Assembly: GCA_937916395.1 (NCBI GenBank)
Contig: CALFTN010000080.1
Coordinates: 1 to 49,674 of the forward strand
Direction of reading: 5' to 3'
Length of the DNA: 49,674 nt
DNA from: an uncultured Clostridia bacterium
GTDB taxonomy: Bacteria; Bacillota; Clostridia; Oscillospirales; Acutalibacteraceae
A model generated the notes under the pieces. That model had not been told where the DNA came from and made no database searches. It saw nothing but the letters and a program-made list of their open reading frames with translations. The position numbers and the translations under genes are program-made. Position 1 is the stretch's first letter; each line of letters begins with the position of its first letter. Below are positions 31,797-39,609 of this stretch, one piece after another.

Positions 31797-31970
31797 TAAA
31801 AATTCTATCATTTAAGCTCACGATAACCTTAAATGATAGAATTTGTTTGTTTTTATAGACTAATAATTATAATCAAGGCGAAGCCTTCCGAAATTCTGCA
31901 TTTTGCATTTTTCTGACCACTGACTTACTGACCACTGAGTAGCGGGCGACCAAAGATCTGCCCCTACAAT
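31797..31970 (-). repeat. Interspersed hairpin repeat, copy B, with heptamer and GTAGGGGC palindrome
   Basis: A 16-bp perfect hairpin (31800-31815 with 31829-31844), the conserved core with stem AAGGC-ttc-GCCTT read on the minus strand (31893-31865), then ACTGACC-type heptamers (31913-31938) and a palindromic GCGGGCGACC...GCCCCTAC block (31942-31966). About 100 bp match copy C at 39021-39120 in the opposite orientation. The WYL gene stop codon (31964-31966) is inside the last block. Confidence 0.8.
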
Positions 31971-32968
31971 TTATATACTTCCGCCAATTCATCAACCGCT
32001 TTTCTTATCTCATAAATCAAATCATTTGGTGACTTGACTTTGACTCTTGCGCCGAATTGTAAAATCCAGGCAATAAGCCCCTCACTTACTGCGGCATTGG
32101 TTCTTAAAATGAATGAGTTTTCGTCATTTTTTTGTATCTTTACAGATTTACCAAATCTGTCGAGCATAACGTCAAGTAAATCGTTGTTACAAATAAGCTG
32201 TATCGGTTTTGGTTCACCACTGAACATATTGAAAGATTTATTTGCGTAATCGGCTGCGTCAAATTTATTTGTGTAGTTAGAAACTTCTGAAAAGTGTCTT
32301 GATTTTTCGTTTGTTACATTTACAGATTTTATTCTGTCGATTCTTACGTGCATTAAATTATCGTATTTTTCGTTATTGCATATAAGATAATAATTATCAT
32401 TTGACCAGATAAGTGCATAAGGGCTTACCTTATGCGTTTTTTCTTCTGTAGCAGTTTTAAATTCATCGGTGATTTTTCGCTTCTGGTAAAGAATGTTAAC
32501 CTTTAAATTTTTGTTTATGGCTTTATCTAATTCACTTATGATGTAGTAAATTCTTTCATTTGCAGTTTTAGGTCGTTTTTCAACATAAACCTGAGAATGA
32601 AGAATTTTAGATTGATTTTCACTTAAAAAGCTTTCAAATTTATTAACTAACTCCGCAGTTTTGTTAGGTGAAATAAAATTAGCAGCCTGAACAGCATCTG
32701 AAATGAGACGTATTTCTGCTTCCTGAAATTTTCTTTCGCCCAAAAAGTAGCCTGTGTTACCTTTTTCGGTGCATTTTATAATGTCATAACCGAATTCTCT
32801 TAATACGTCAATGTCCTTATAAATTGATTTTCGTTCTGCCGGAATACCAGCATTCTGTAATTTTTCGCAAAGCTCATTTGCAGTAAAAGTGTGTTCTTCG
32901 TCGGTTTGCTTTTCGAAAATATCAGCAAGAACTAATAGTTTTAATTTTGAATTCTGTACCCCAGCCAT
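31964..32968 (-). CDS. WYL-domain transcriptional regulator
   Basis: 334 residues of the YafY/DeoR-like group. An N-terminal winged helix-turn-helix (about 1-65: KLKLLVLADIFEKQ, SIYKDIDVLREFGYDI), a WYL domain (about 145-215: KVSPYALIWSNDNYYLICNNE, VRIDRIKSV) and a C-terminal WCX extension (about 240-330) are visible. Such proteins sense ligands or single-stranded nucleic acid; targets cannot be inferred. It has its own promoter and is divergent from the zinc-motif gene. Its last codon and TAG stop lie in a repeat block. Confidence 0.92.
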   Translation of the reverse strand: MAGVQNSKLKLLVLADIFEKQTDEEHTFTANELCEKLQNAGIPAERKSIYKDIDVLREFGYDIIKCTEKGNTGYFLGERKFQEAEIRLISDAVQAANFISPNKTAELVNKFESFLSENQSKILHSQVYVEKRPKTANERIYYIISELDKAINKNLKVNILYQKRKITDEFKTATEEKTHKVSPYALIWSNDNYYLICNNEKYDNLMHVRIDRIKSVNVTNEKSRHFSEVSNYTNKFDAADYANKSFNMFSGEPKPIQLICNNDLLDVMLDRFGKSVKIQKNDENSFILRTNAAVSEGLIAWILQFGARVKVKSPNDLIYEIRKAVDELAEVYKL

Positions 32969-32997
32969 ATTTTAACCACCTTTTTAATCTTGGTTTC

Positions 32998-33026
32998 ATA
33001 ATATCAAAAATACAAATTTTAGTCAA
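32998..33026 (-). promoter_or_regulatory. Promoter of the WYL regulator
   Basis: On the minus strand TTGACT (33021-33026), 17 bp, TATTAT (32998-33003). Confidence 0.75.
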
Positions 33027-33047
33027 TAAATTATAAAAGATGTACAA

Positions 33048-33076
33048 TTGACAATTATACTAAATATTGGTAAAAT
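33048..33076 (+). promoter_or_regulatory. Promoter of the zinc-motif protein gene
   Basis: TTGACA (33048-33053), 17 bp, TAAAAT (33071-33076). Divergent from the WYL promoter, with only about 20 bp between the two -35 boxes, so the regulator could affect both. Confidence 0.75.
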
Positions 33077-33130
33077 GAAATAGAAGGAATAGCTTATTCC
33101 ACTCGAAAGCAGAAAGGAAGGATGGTTTTT

Positions 33131-33760
33131 ATGGTAAACGGCGTAATGGGTTATTCAACATATTATAATAACAATGAGTCTTTATTAAGAGGTGTAGCGT
33201 CTGCAAATGAAGCAAAGGCTGTGGCTCAGGCTCAGGTTCCTGTAAAAGCCACAACAAATACTTCTGAGAATACTGCTTCAAATTATGGTGGCTTCAGTAA
33301 ATCAAGTCACTTTGAGGGTAACGTTGTAGGCGTTGCTAATCAACTCAATATGAGAAAACTAAACGAAGATGAATTAGGTTTACGTAAAAGGTCTGATGGT
33401 GCTAAATCTCCACAAGAGGTTTTTGAAGAGAGTGAGTGCCAGACTTGTGCAGAGAGAAAATATCAGGATGGTTCAGACGACCCTGGTGTTTCATTTAAAA
33501 CTGCGGCACACATATCACCAGACCAAGCGGTTGCTAAAGTGAGAAGTCACGAGTATGAGCATGTTGTAAGAGAACAGGCTAAAGCAGAGCGAGAAGACAA
33601 AGAGGTTGTAAGTCAGAGTGTGAGACTTCACACAAGTATCTGCCCTGAGTGTGGCAGAAGCTATGTTTCAGGTGGCGTTACAAATACCGTAACAAAGGGA
33701 AGTACCGAACAGCCACAACAACAAACAGAAGCGAAACAAAACACTGGTAATGTCGAATAA
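33131..33760 (+). CDS. Putative SprA-related / metalloprotease-like protein with CxxC pairs
   Basis: 209 residues. A low-complexity N-terminal half is followed by a conserved block: CQTC (Cys103, Cys106) in ECQTCAERKYQDGSDDPGVSF, then SHEYEHV with His140, Glu141 and His144, SQSVRLHTSI, and a second pair CPEC (Cys171, Cys174) in CPECGRSYVSGG. The arrangement resembles the SprA-related family annotated as putative metalloproteases; the HExEH-like motif is not a canonical HExxH. I start at ATG 33131, because the AAAGGAAGG site directly touches the earlier ATG. No signal peptide. Function unproven. Confidence 0.75.
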   Translation: MVNGVMGYSTYYNNNESLLRGVASANEAKAVAQAQVPVKATTNTSENTASNYGGFSKSSHFEGNVVGVANQLNMRKLNEDELGLRKRSDGAKSPQEVFEESECQTCAERKYQDGSDDPGVSFKTAAHISPDQAVAKVRSHEYEHVVREQAKAEREDKEVVSQSVRLHTSICPECGRSYVSGGVTNTVTKGSTEQPQQQTEAKQNTGNVE

Positions 33761-33770
33761 TAGCATTTTT

Positions 33771-33810
33771 AATCGTCAATCGGTATTAAACTGGTTGGCG
33801 ATTTTTTTAT
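33771..33810 (+). terminator. Terminator after the zinc-motif gene
   Basis: AATCGTCAA (33771-33779) pairs with TTGGCGATT (33795-33803) with further pairs inside, then a T run. Confidence 0.8.
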
Positions 33811-33838
33811 TTACAAATTAAGGTAAAGGGTGTATAAT
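33810..33838 (+). promoter_or_regulatory. Promoter of the mreB-like/polA/rimI/tsaD operon
   Basis: TTTACA (33810-33815), 17 bp, TATAAT (33833-33838). Confidence 0.65.
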
Positions 33839-33883
33839 AACTTCTATATGTCCAAAATTTACAAATGAAAGTGTGGTGTAACA

Positions 33884-34918
33884 ATGGTAGGTCTTAAAAT
33901 AGGTCTTGATATAGGAACTGGTAGTGTTACTGCAGCTATCGAGGGTAAGGGAATTGTGCTTTCTGAACCAGCAGTTTTAGCTCTTGAAACTGAAACTAAC
34001 CGTGTATTAGCAGCTGGTAAAGAGGCTCTTGAGATGACAGGCAGATGTCCTGACGCTATAAAACTTGTTCGCCCACTTCTTTCTGGTGGTATCTCTGATT
34101 TAGAAAATAGTAAACTACTTTTAAGAACTTTTATTGAAAGAATCTGTAAAAATAAAATATTTAAACCTACTGTTGCCGCTACAATGCCAGCAGGTCTTAC
34201 AAACCTTGAAAAGCGTAATATACTTTCGTGTATCTTAAATGCTGGTGCAGGTAGAGCAGTTTTAATTGAAGAACCACTTGCAGCAGCTCTTGGTACAGGC
34301 GTTATGCTTGATAAACCTTATGGTACAATGATTGTAAACGTCGGAGCAGGCACTACAAGTGTTGCTGTTGTTACAATGGGTAGTATCGCCGTTGCAAAAA
34401 GTGCAAAAATCGGTGGTACTGATATGGATGAAAAAATTAAAGCCTATCTTAAAGATAATCGTGGTGTGGCAGTTGGTAAATTAACTGCTGAAGAATTAAA
34501 AATTATTTTGGGCGGTGCAGAAATCCGTGATGAATCAGTTGTTGCTATTTCTAAGGGTAAAGATATAGATGAAGGAATGCCAATGTTCTTTGAAGTTACC
34601 GCAACTGAAATAAATTTTGCTATAAGAGAATGTATAGACGAAGTTGTTAAGGCTATAACAGAAGTGTTAGAGGTTACACCCCCAGAATTAGTAAGAGATA
34701 TTACTGATGACGGTATTTTCCTTTGTGGTGGTGTTGCAGGAATGTATGGTCTTGATAAATTTATTGAGAAGCAGACTGGTATTAAAGTAAAAACACCAGG
34801 CAGAGAAACAGAAATTTCAGCCTTGGGAGCTTTAAGAACTTTAACAGAAGAAAAATATCTTCAAAATAATGGTTATCATTTTGTCACCTTAGAAACTTTG
34901 GGGGTAAAATCTTTATGA
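33884..34918 (+). CDS. MreB/Mbl-like actin homologue
   Basis: 344 residues. ATP-binding actin-fold motifs of the MreB family are in place: phosphate 1 GLDIGTGSVTAAIEGKGIVL, KLVRPLLSGGISD, VLIEEPLAAALGTG, phosphate 2 MIVNVGAGTTSVAVV, GGTDMDEKIKAYL and the adenosine motif FLCGGVAGMYGLDKFI. It differs from canonical MreB, for example having GTGSV where DLGTANT is usual, so it is an Mbl/MreBH-like paralogue. It would polymerise at the membrane and guide wall synthesis. Its stop overlaps the polA start by 4 bp, and no mreC/mreD is nearby. Confidence 0.88.
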   Translation: MVGLKIGLDIGTGSVTAAIEGKGIVLSEPAVLALETETNRVLAAGKEALEMTGRCPDAIKLVRPLLSGGISDLENSKLLLRTFIERICKNKIFKPTVAATMPAGLTNLEKRNILSCILNAGAGRAVLIEEPLAAALGTGVMLDKPYGTMIVNVGAGTTSVAVVTMGSIAVAKSAKIGGTDMDEKIKAYLKDNRGVAVGKLTAEELKIILGGAEIRDESVVAISKGKDIDEGMPMFFEVTATEINFAIRECIDEVVKAITEVLEVTPPELVRDITDDGIFLCGGVAGMYGLDKFIEKQTGIKVKTPGRETEISALGALRTLTEEKYLQNNGYHFVTLETLGVKSL

Positions 34919-37533
34919 AATTACTTGTTATTGACGGTAACTCAATATTAAACAGAGCCTACTATGGTGTAAGGTTGCTTTCTACAAAGGATGGCAGATT
35001 TACAAATGGTATTTATGGCTTTTTAAACATTTTTCTTTCATTACTTTCGAATTTTGAGCCTGATTCTGTGGCGGTTGCATTTGATTTAAAAGCACCTACA
35101 TTCCGTCATAAATTGTATTCTGAATATAAAGCTGGCAGAAAACCAGCACCAAGAGAATTAGTTGAGCAATTTGCTCCTTTAAAGGAATTACTCACAGCAC
35201 TCGGTTACACAGTAGTTGAAAAAGAAGGCTATGAAGCAGACGATATTTTAGGAACACTTTCAGCTTCATGTAAAGGTGATGACTTTTGTTATATAGCAAC
35301 AGGCGACAGAGATTCATTACAACTGGTAAGTGAAAATGTAAATGTCGTTTTAGCTTCAACAAAAATGGGTCAACCAGTTTCAACTCTTTATGATATAGAA
35401 AAAATTAAAGAAGAGTATAAGGTAACACCAAAACAGCTTATAGATATTAAAGCAATTCAGGGCGATACCTCTGACAATATTCCAGGTGTTCAGGGTATTG
35501 GTCCTAAGGGTGCTATTGATTTAATAAGTCAATTTGGTTCTATCGAAAATATTTATGAGAATTTAGAAAATCTCGAGATAAAGGCTGGTACTAAAGTAAA
35601 GCTTGAAACATCAAAAGAAAGTGCATTTTTAAGTAAAACATTAGGTACAATCTGCCTTGAAGCACCAATCAGTACTAATTTAGAAGATTATAAAATCAAG
35701 TCACCAGATAAAGATTTAGCAAAACGTCTTTTTGCTTCTTTAGAAATGTTTAAGCATATTAAACGATTTAATCTTGATGAAGACACCGAAAACACAACTT
35801 TGACGCCATCTAAAGAAATTTCGGCTTTTTTAGTTGACGATTATGCAAAGTTATCAGATGAACTTCAAAAAACAGGTAAGGCGTATTTTATAGCTAAGTA
35901 CAATGATGGTGGCATTGAAAGTCTTTTCTTTAATGTAGAAGATGGCGTCAAAGTTGTGCAGAATTTTGACTTTATGTTTATGAGCTTCGCTAAAGATTTT
36001 TTAGAAAATGAAAATATAGCGAAATTTACAGACAATGCAAAGCATTTGTTCTCTTTTTGTGAGATTAACGGCATTGAGCCACAAAATATTAAATTAGACA
36101 CTTCTCTTGCAGGGTATTTGCTTAACCCTAATTCTTCAGATTACAGCGTTTCTGCTTTAAGTGAAGTATATAATCTTGAAAAAGTCAAAGTTAAAACAGA
36201 TGATGAAAACTTGCTTTTGATTTATGAAGAAGAAAAAGAGTTTATAAAACAAGCGGCTGTAATGAAAGCTTTATCTTTAAAGCTTATGAGTGATATTACA
36301 GAAAACAGTCAGGAAAAGCTCCTTTATGAAATTGAAATTCCTCTTTCAAGAGTTTTAGCTTCTATGGAAAGAGAAGGTTTTTCTGTTGACAGAGACGGAA
36401 TTGTTTCTTACGGTGAAAAATTAGCAGATATTATTGAAGTTAAGCTTTCTAATATCTACGCTTTAGCTGGTTGTGAGTTCAATGTTAATTCACCAAAGCA
36501 GTTGGGTGAAGTTCTTTTTTCAGAGGATAAGCTCAATTTGCCACACCAGAAAAAAACAAAGAGCGGTTATTCCACAAATGCTGAAGTACTCGAATTTTTA
36601 AAGGATAAACATCCAATAATTCCTGAAATTTTAGAATACAGAACGCTTTCGAAACTAAAGTCGACTTACTGTGATGGTCTTTTAAAGGTTATTGATAATG
36701 ATGGTAGAATTCACTCCACATTAAATCAGACCGAAACGAGAACCGGTAGAATTTCATCAACAGAACCAAATCTTCAGAATATTCCGGTAAGAACTGAATT
36801 AGGCAGAGAGTTAAGAAGATTTTTTAATGCAAAAGAAGGCTTTGTGTTAGTTGATGCCGATTACTCACAAATTGAATTAAGAGTTCTTGCAAGTATGGCA
36901 GAAGACGAAATAATGAAAAAGGCTTTTATTGAGAATCTTGATATTCATACAGCGACAGCTTCTCAGGTTTTCTCAGTTCCAATGGATGAAGTTACAAGTG
37001 ACGACAGAAGAAAAGCAAAGGCTGTAAATTTTGGCATTGTTTATGGCATTGGCGCATTCAGTCTTTCTAATGATATTGGTACTACTGTGCAGGAAGCTGA
37101 CAGATATATAAAAGGTTACCTTGCAAATTATTCAGGGGTTGCTGCTTTTATGGAAAAATGTAAGTCTGAAGCAAAATCAAAAGGGTATGCCCAGACTGTT
37201 TTTGGCAGACGCAGATATTTGCCGGAGCTTACTTCGTCAAATGCAAATCTTCGTAATTTTGGTGAAAGAGTATCGATGAATATGCCGATTCAGGGGACAG
37301 CGGCAGATATTATTAAAATAGCAATGATTAAAGTGTGGGAGCGACTTAAAAAAGAAGTTCCAGAAGCACATTTGATTATGCAGGTGCACGACGAATTAAT
37401 TATTGAAGCACCAGAAAGTAAGAAAGAAGAAGTTTCACTTCTTTTAAAATATGAAATGGAAAATGCGGTCACAATGAGCGTTCCTTTTACGGCAGACGTT
37501 AATTGTGGTAAAACATGGTATGATGCAAAATGA
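34915..37533 (+). CDS. polA: DNA polymerase I
   Basis: 872 residues. N-terminal 5'-3' exonuclease domain (1-about 270: GNSILNRAYYG, YKAGRKPAPRE, GDTSDNIPGVQGIGPKGA), a central 3'-5' exonuclease-like domain (about 290-470) that seems to lack most proofreading carboxylates, as in many Firmicutes, and the polymerase domain with TETRTGRISSTEPNLQNIPVR, motif A DADYSQIELR (Asp649), motif B RRKAKAVNFGIVYG and motif C QVHDEL (Asp826, Glu827). It removes RNA primers and fills repair gaps. It overlaps its neighbours by 4 bp on both sides. Confidence 0.98.
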   Translation: MKLLVIDGNSILNRAYYGVRLLSTKDGRFTNGIYGFLNIFLSLLSNFEPDSVAVAFDLKAPTFRHKLYSEYKAGRKPAPRELVEQFAPLKELLTALGYTVVEKEGYEADDILGTLSASCKGDDFCYIATGDRDSLQLVSENVNVVLASTKMGQPVSTLYDIEKIKEEYKVTPKQLIDIKAIQGDTSDNIPGVQGIGPKGAIDLISQFGSIENIYENLENLEIKAGTKVKLETSKESAFLSKTLGTICLEAPISTNLEDYKIKSPDKDLAKRLFASLEMFKHIKRFNLDEDTENTTLTPSKEISAFLVDDYAKLSDELQKTGKAYFIAKYNDGGIESLFFNVEDGVKVVQNFDFMFMSFAKDFLENENIAKFTDNAKHLFSFCEINGIEPQNIKLDTSLAGYLLNPNSSDYSVSALSEVYNLEKVKVKTDDENLLLIYEEEKEFIKQAAVMKALSLKLMSDITENSQEKLLYEIEIPLSRVLASMEREGFSVDRDGIVSYGEKLADIIEVKLSNIYALAGCEFNVNSPKQLGEVLFSEDKLNLPHQKKTKSGYSTNAEVLEFLKDKHPIIPEILEYRTLSKLKSTYCDGLLKVIDNDGRIHSTLNQTETRTGRISSTEPNLQNIPVRTELGRELRRFFNAKEGFVLVDADYSQIELRVLASMAEDEIMKKAFIENLDIHTATASQVFSVPMDEVTSDDRRKAKAVNFGIVYGIGAFSLSNDIGTTVQEADRYIKGYLANYSGVAAFMEKCKSEAKSKGYAQTVFGRRRYLPELTSSNANLRNFGERVSMNMPIQGTAADIIKIAMIKVWERLKKEVPEAHLIMQVHDELIIEAPESKKEEVSLLLKYEMENAVTMSVPFTADVNCGKTWYDAK

Positions 37534-37988
37534 TTGATGATATCAGAATTGAACCGATGAATGAGACTCACTTAAAGGATTTGGCATTACTTGAAAAACA
37601 ATGCTTTTCTGTTCCGTGGAGTGAAAATGCTTTGAGAGCAGAATTAGAAAAAGAAAACTCAAGATTTTTTGTTGCGATTACAAAAAATGAGGTTTCTGGA
37701 TATATCGGAGCAAACAATATTTTAGGTGAAGTTTATATTGATGATATAGCGGTTTTTTATAATTATCGTGGGTTTGGTATAGGTACAGCACTTTTAAAGC
37801 ATCTTATAAGTGTTTCAAAAAATGAAAATTGTGATTTGCTTACATTAGAGGTTCGTGTCAGTAATAAACCTGCAAGAAAGCTCTATGAAAAGTTAGGCTT
37901 TCAGAATGTGGGTGTACGAAAGAATTTTTATGACCGACCCAAAGAGGATGCAGTTATATACACAAAATATTTAGGTGAAGAAAAATGA
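37530..37988 (+). CDS. rimI: Ribosomal protein S18-alanine N-acetyltransferase
   Basis: 152-residue GNAT acetyltransferase. RIEPMNETHLKDLALLEKQC and FSVPWSE at the N-terminus, the acetyl-CoA loop RGFGIGTALL, and ARKLYEKLGFQNVGVRKNFY at the C-terminus are typical of RimI. It is directly followed by tsaD with a 4-bp overlap, the usual rimI-tsaD order, although tsaE and tsaB that often precede it are absent from this window. Confidence 0.93.
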   Translation: MIDDIRIEPMNETHLKDLALLEKQCFSVPWSENALRAELEKENSRFFVAITKNEVSGYIGANNILGEVYIDDIAVFYNYRGFGIGTALLKHLISVSKNENCDLLTLEVRVSNKPARKLYEKLGFQNVGVRKNFYDRPKEDAVIYTKYLGEEK

Positions 37989-39019
37989 AGATTTTAAGCA
38001 TAGAAAGCAGTTGTGATGAAACTGCTGCAGCAGTAGTTGAAGATGGAAGACATGTTCTTTCAAATATAGTTGCAAGTCAGGTGGATGAACATAAAATTTA
38101 TGGTGGCGTTGTGCCTGAAATTGCTTCTCGTCGTCATGTTGAAGCAATTAGTGGTGTTGTTAAAAATGCCCTTAGTGAAGCTAATTGCACATTGGATGAT
38201 ATAGGAGCTATAGCAGTAACTTATGCACCAGGGCTAATTGGTGCGCTTTTGGTTGGTGTTAATTACGCAAAAGGTCTTTCGTTTGCAACAGGTAAGCCAC
38301 TTGTGCCTGTTCATCATTTACGCTCACATATTGCGGCTAACTATTTAACAAACGAAGAATTAAAACCACCATTTTTAGCACTTGTAGTGTCTGGTGGTCA
38401 TAGCCATATTGTTAATGTGAAAAGCTATACAGAATTTGAGGTTATTGGCAGAACTCGTGACGATGCCGCTGGCGAAGCGATGGACAAAGCAGCAAGAACA
38501 GTGGGGCTTCCATATCCTGGTGGTGTTAACTTAGATAAGATTTCTCAAAATGGTGACGAGAATAAATATAAATTCCCAATACCACATCTTTCTACAGGTA
38601 AATATGATTTTAGCTTTTCTGGTCTTAAAACATTTGCTGTGAATTTAGTACATAACGCTTCACAAAAGGGTGAAGATGTGAGCGCAGAAGACCTTGGTGC
38701 TTCATTTATTAAAACTGTTACGGATATTTTAACCAAGAATACAATATCGGCGGCAAAGGATTTAGAGGTAAAACAGATTGTTTTAGCTGGTGGCGTTTCA
38801 GCGAACTCACGTCTTCGAAAAAAAATGGATGAAGAGTGTAAGAAAAATGGATTTAAGCTTTATATGCCAGAGCTTAAATACTGTGGAGATAATGCTGCTA
38901 TGGTAGGTTCGCAGGGCTACTATGAATTTTTGAGTGGCAAAAGGGCAGGGAATGACCTTAATGCAGTTGCGTCGATGAGTATTACAGAAGAGTGCGGAGT
39001 GCAAAGTGCTGAGTGCTGA
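37985..39019 (+). CDS. tsaD: tRNA N6-adenosine threonylcarbamoyltransferase
   Basis: TsaD transfers the threonylcarbamoyl group to A37 of ANN-decoding tRNAs. 344 residues with SIESSCDETAAAVVEDG, the iron-binding HHLRSH (His111, His115), LVVSGGHSHIV, DDAAGEAMDKAAR, the phosphate loop LAGGVSANSRLR and YCGDNAAMVG. The final ten residues (EECGVQSAEC) are not family sequence: they are encoded by the heptamer-repeat end of the adjoining repeat element, which also supplies the stop codon. Confidence 0.96.
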   Translation: MKILSIESSCDETAAAVVEDGRHVLSNIVASQVDEHKIYGGVVPEIASRRHVEAISGVVKNALSEANCTLDDIGAIAVTYAPGLIGALLVGVNYAKGLSFATGKPLVPVHHLRSHIAANYLTNEELKPPFLALVVSGGHSHIVNVKSYTEFEVIGRTRDDAAGEAMDKAARTVGLPYPGGVNLDKISQNGDENKYKFPIPHLSTGKYDFSFSGLKTFAVNLVHNASQKGEDVSAEDLGASFIKTVTDILTKNTISAAKDLEVKQIVLAGGVSANSRLRKKMDEECKKNGFKLYMPELKYCGDNAAMVGSQGYYEFLSGKRAGNDLNAVASMSITEECGVQSAEC

Positions 39020-39246
39020 GTTTCGGAAGCCTTACGGCTTGATTATAATTATTAATCTATAATGAAAACAAATTCTATCATTTTTAGTTTACGGAAAACT
39101 TTAAATGATAGAATTTTTATATTTGATATTTAATTCTTACTAATTAAAATTACTATAAATGAAAAGATTAATTAATTGTTATAAGCAATTATTATAATAG
39201 CGTCGCAGACCATTAACTCAGCACTTTGCACTCAGCACTCAGCACT
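38991..39246. repeat. 256-bp repeat element, copy C, with heptamer ends
   Basis: Left end 38991-39020 and right end 39217-39246 are both made of GTGCTGA/GTGCAAA-type heptamers in inverted orientation. Between them lie the conserved core with stem AAGCC-ttac-GGCTT (39021-39050), and a 14-bp hairpin AAATTCTATCATTT/AAATGATAGAATTT (39070-39083, 39103-39116), homologous to copy B. The remaining AT-rich part holds no gene. The left end encodes the TsaD C-terminus. Confidence 0.85.
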
Positions 39247-39370
39247 TTTTTCAATTTCCAACTAATATTCAATTATACGAACATAAATACACTTTAAGAT
39301 TAACAAATACCAAAAAAAGTACAAAAAAATGTCATTTTAAGTCAAAAAATAATCGTTTCTTGAAAAGTGG

Positions 39371-39399
39371 TTACATAAAAAGGAAAAGTATGCTACAAT
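39371..39399 (+). promoter_or_regulatory. Promoter of the candidate small RNA
   Basis: TTACAT (39371-39376), 17 bp, TACAAT (39394-39399) preceded by TGC, an extended -10. Confidence 0.65.
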
Positions 39400-39404
39400 A
39401 CAGA

Positions 39405-39547
39405 CGTTGAGTGGTTTTCACACCAATCACTTAACTGGTTTTTATAAACCACAGGGGGAGGGATATATTATATCCCTAAAAATCACAGAATCAGGTTTTG
39501 CAGTTCACACGCTGCGTTCGCTTCTTTCCTGATTCTGTGTTTTTTTA
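39405..39547 (+). ncRNA. Candidate independent small RNA, about 143 nt
   Basis: Between a promoter and a strong terminator there is no ORF but a series of hairpins: GTTGAGTG/CACTTAAC (39406-39435), TGGTTT/AAACCA (39436-39451), a single-stranded purine run around 39452-39460, GGGATAT/ATATCCC (39460-39476), and a 12-bp terminator stem CACAGAATCAGG/CCTGATTCTGTG (39484-39539) with seven T. The terminator loop is long and contains GCAG/CTGC. A second promoter-like -10 lies after it, so the next gene is probably transcribed separately. No known RNA family recognised. Confidence 0.6.
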
Positions 39548-39609
39548 TGTTGAAAATTGTCGAATAGTAATGTATTATAATTAATATATCGTCGACAAGG
39601 AGCTTGGCA

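Noticed and set aside
39405..39547. tRNA or known riboswitch in the structured region after tsaD
   Set aside because: No T-loop or cloverleaf features and no recognised aptamer motif; it has its own promoter and terminator.
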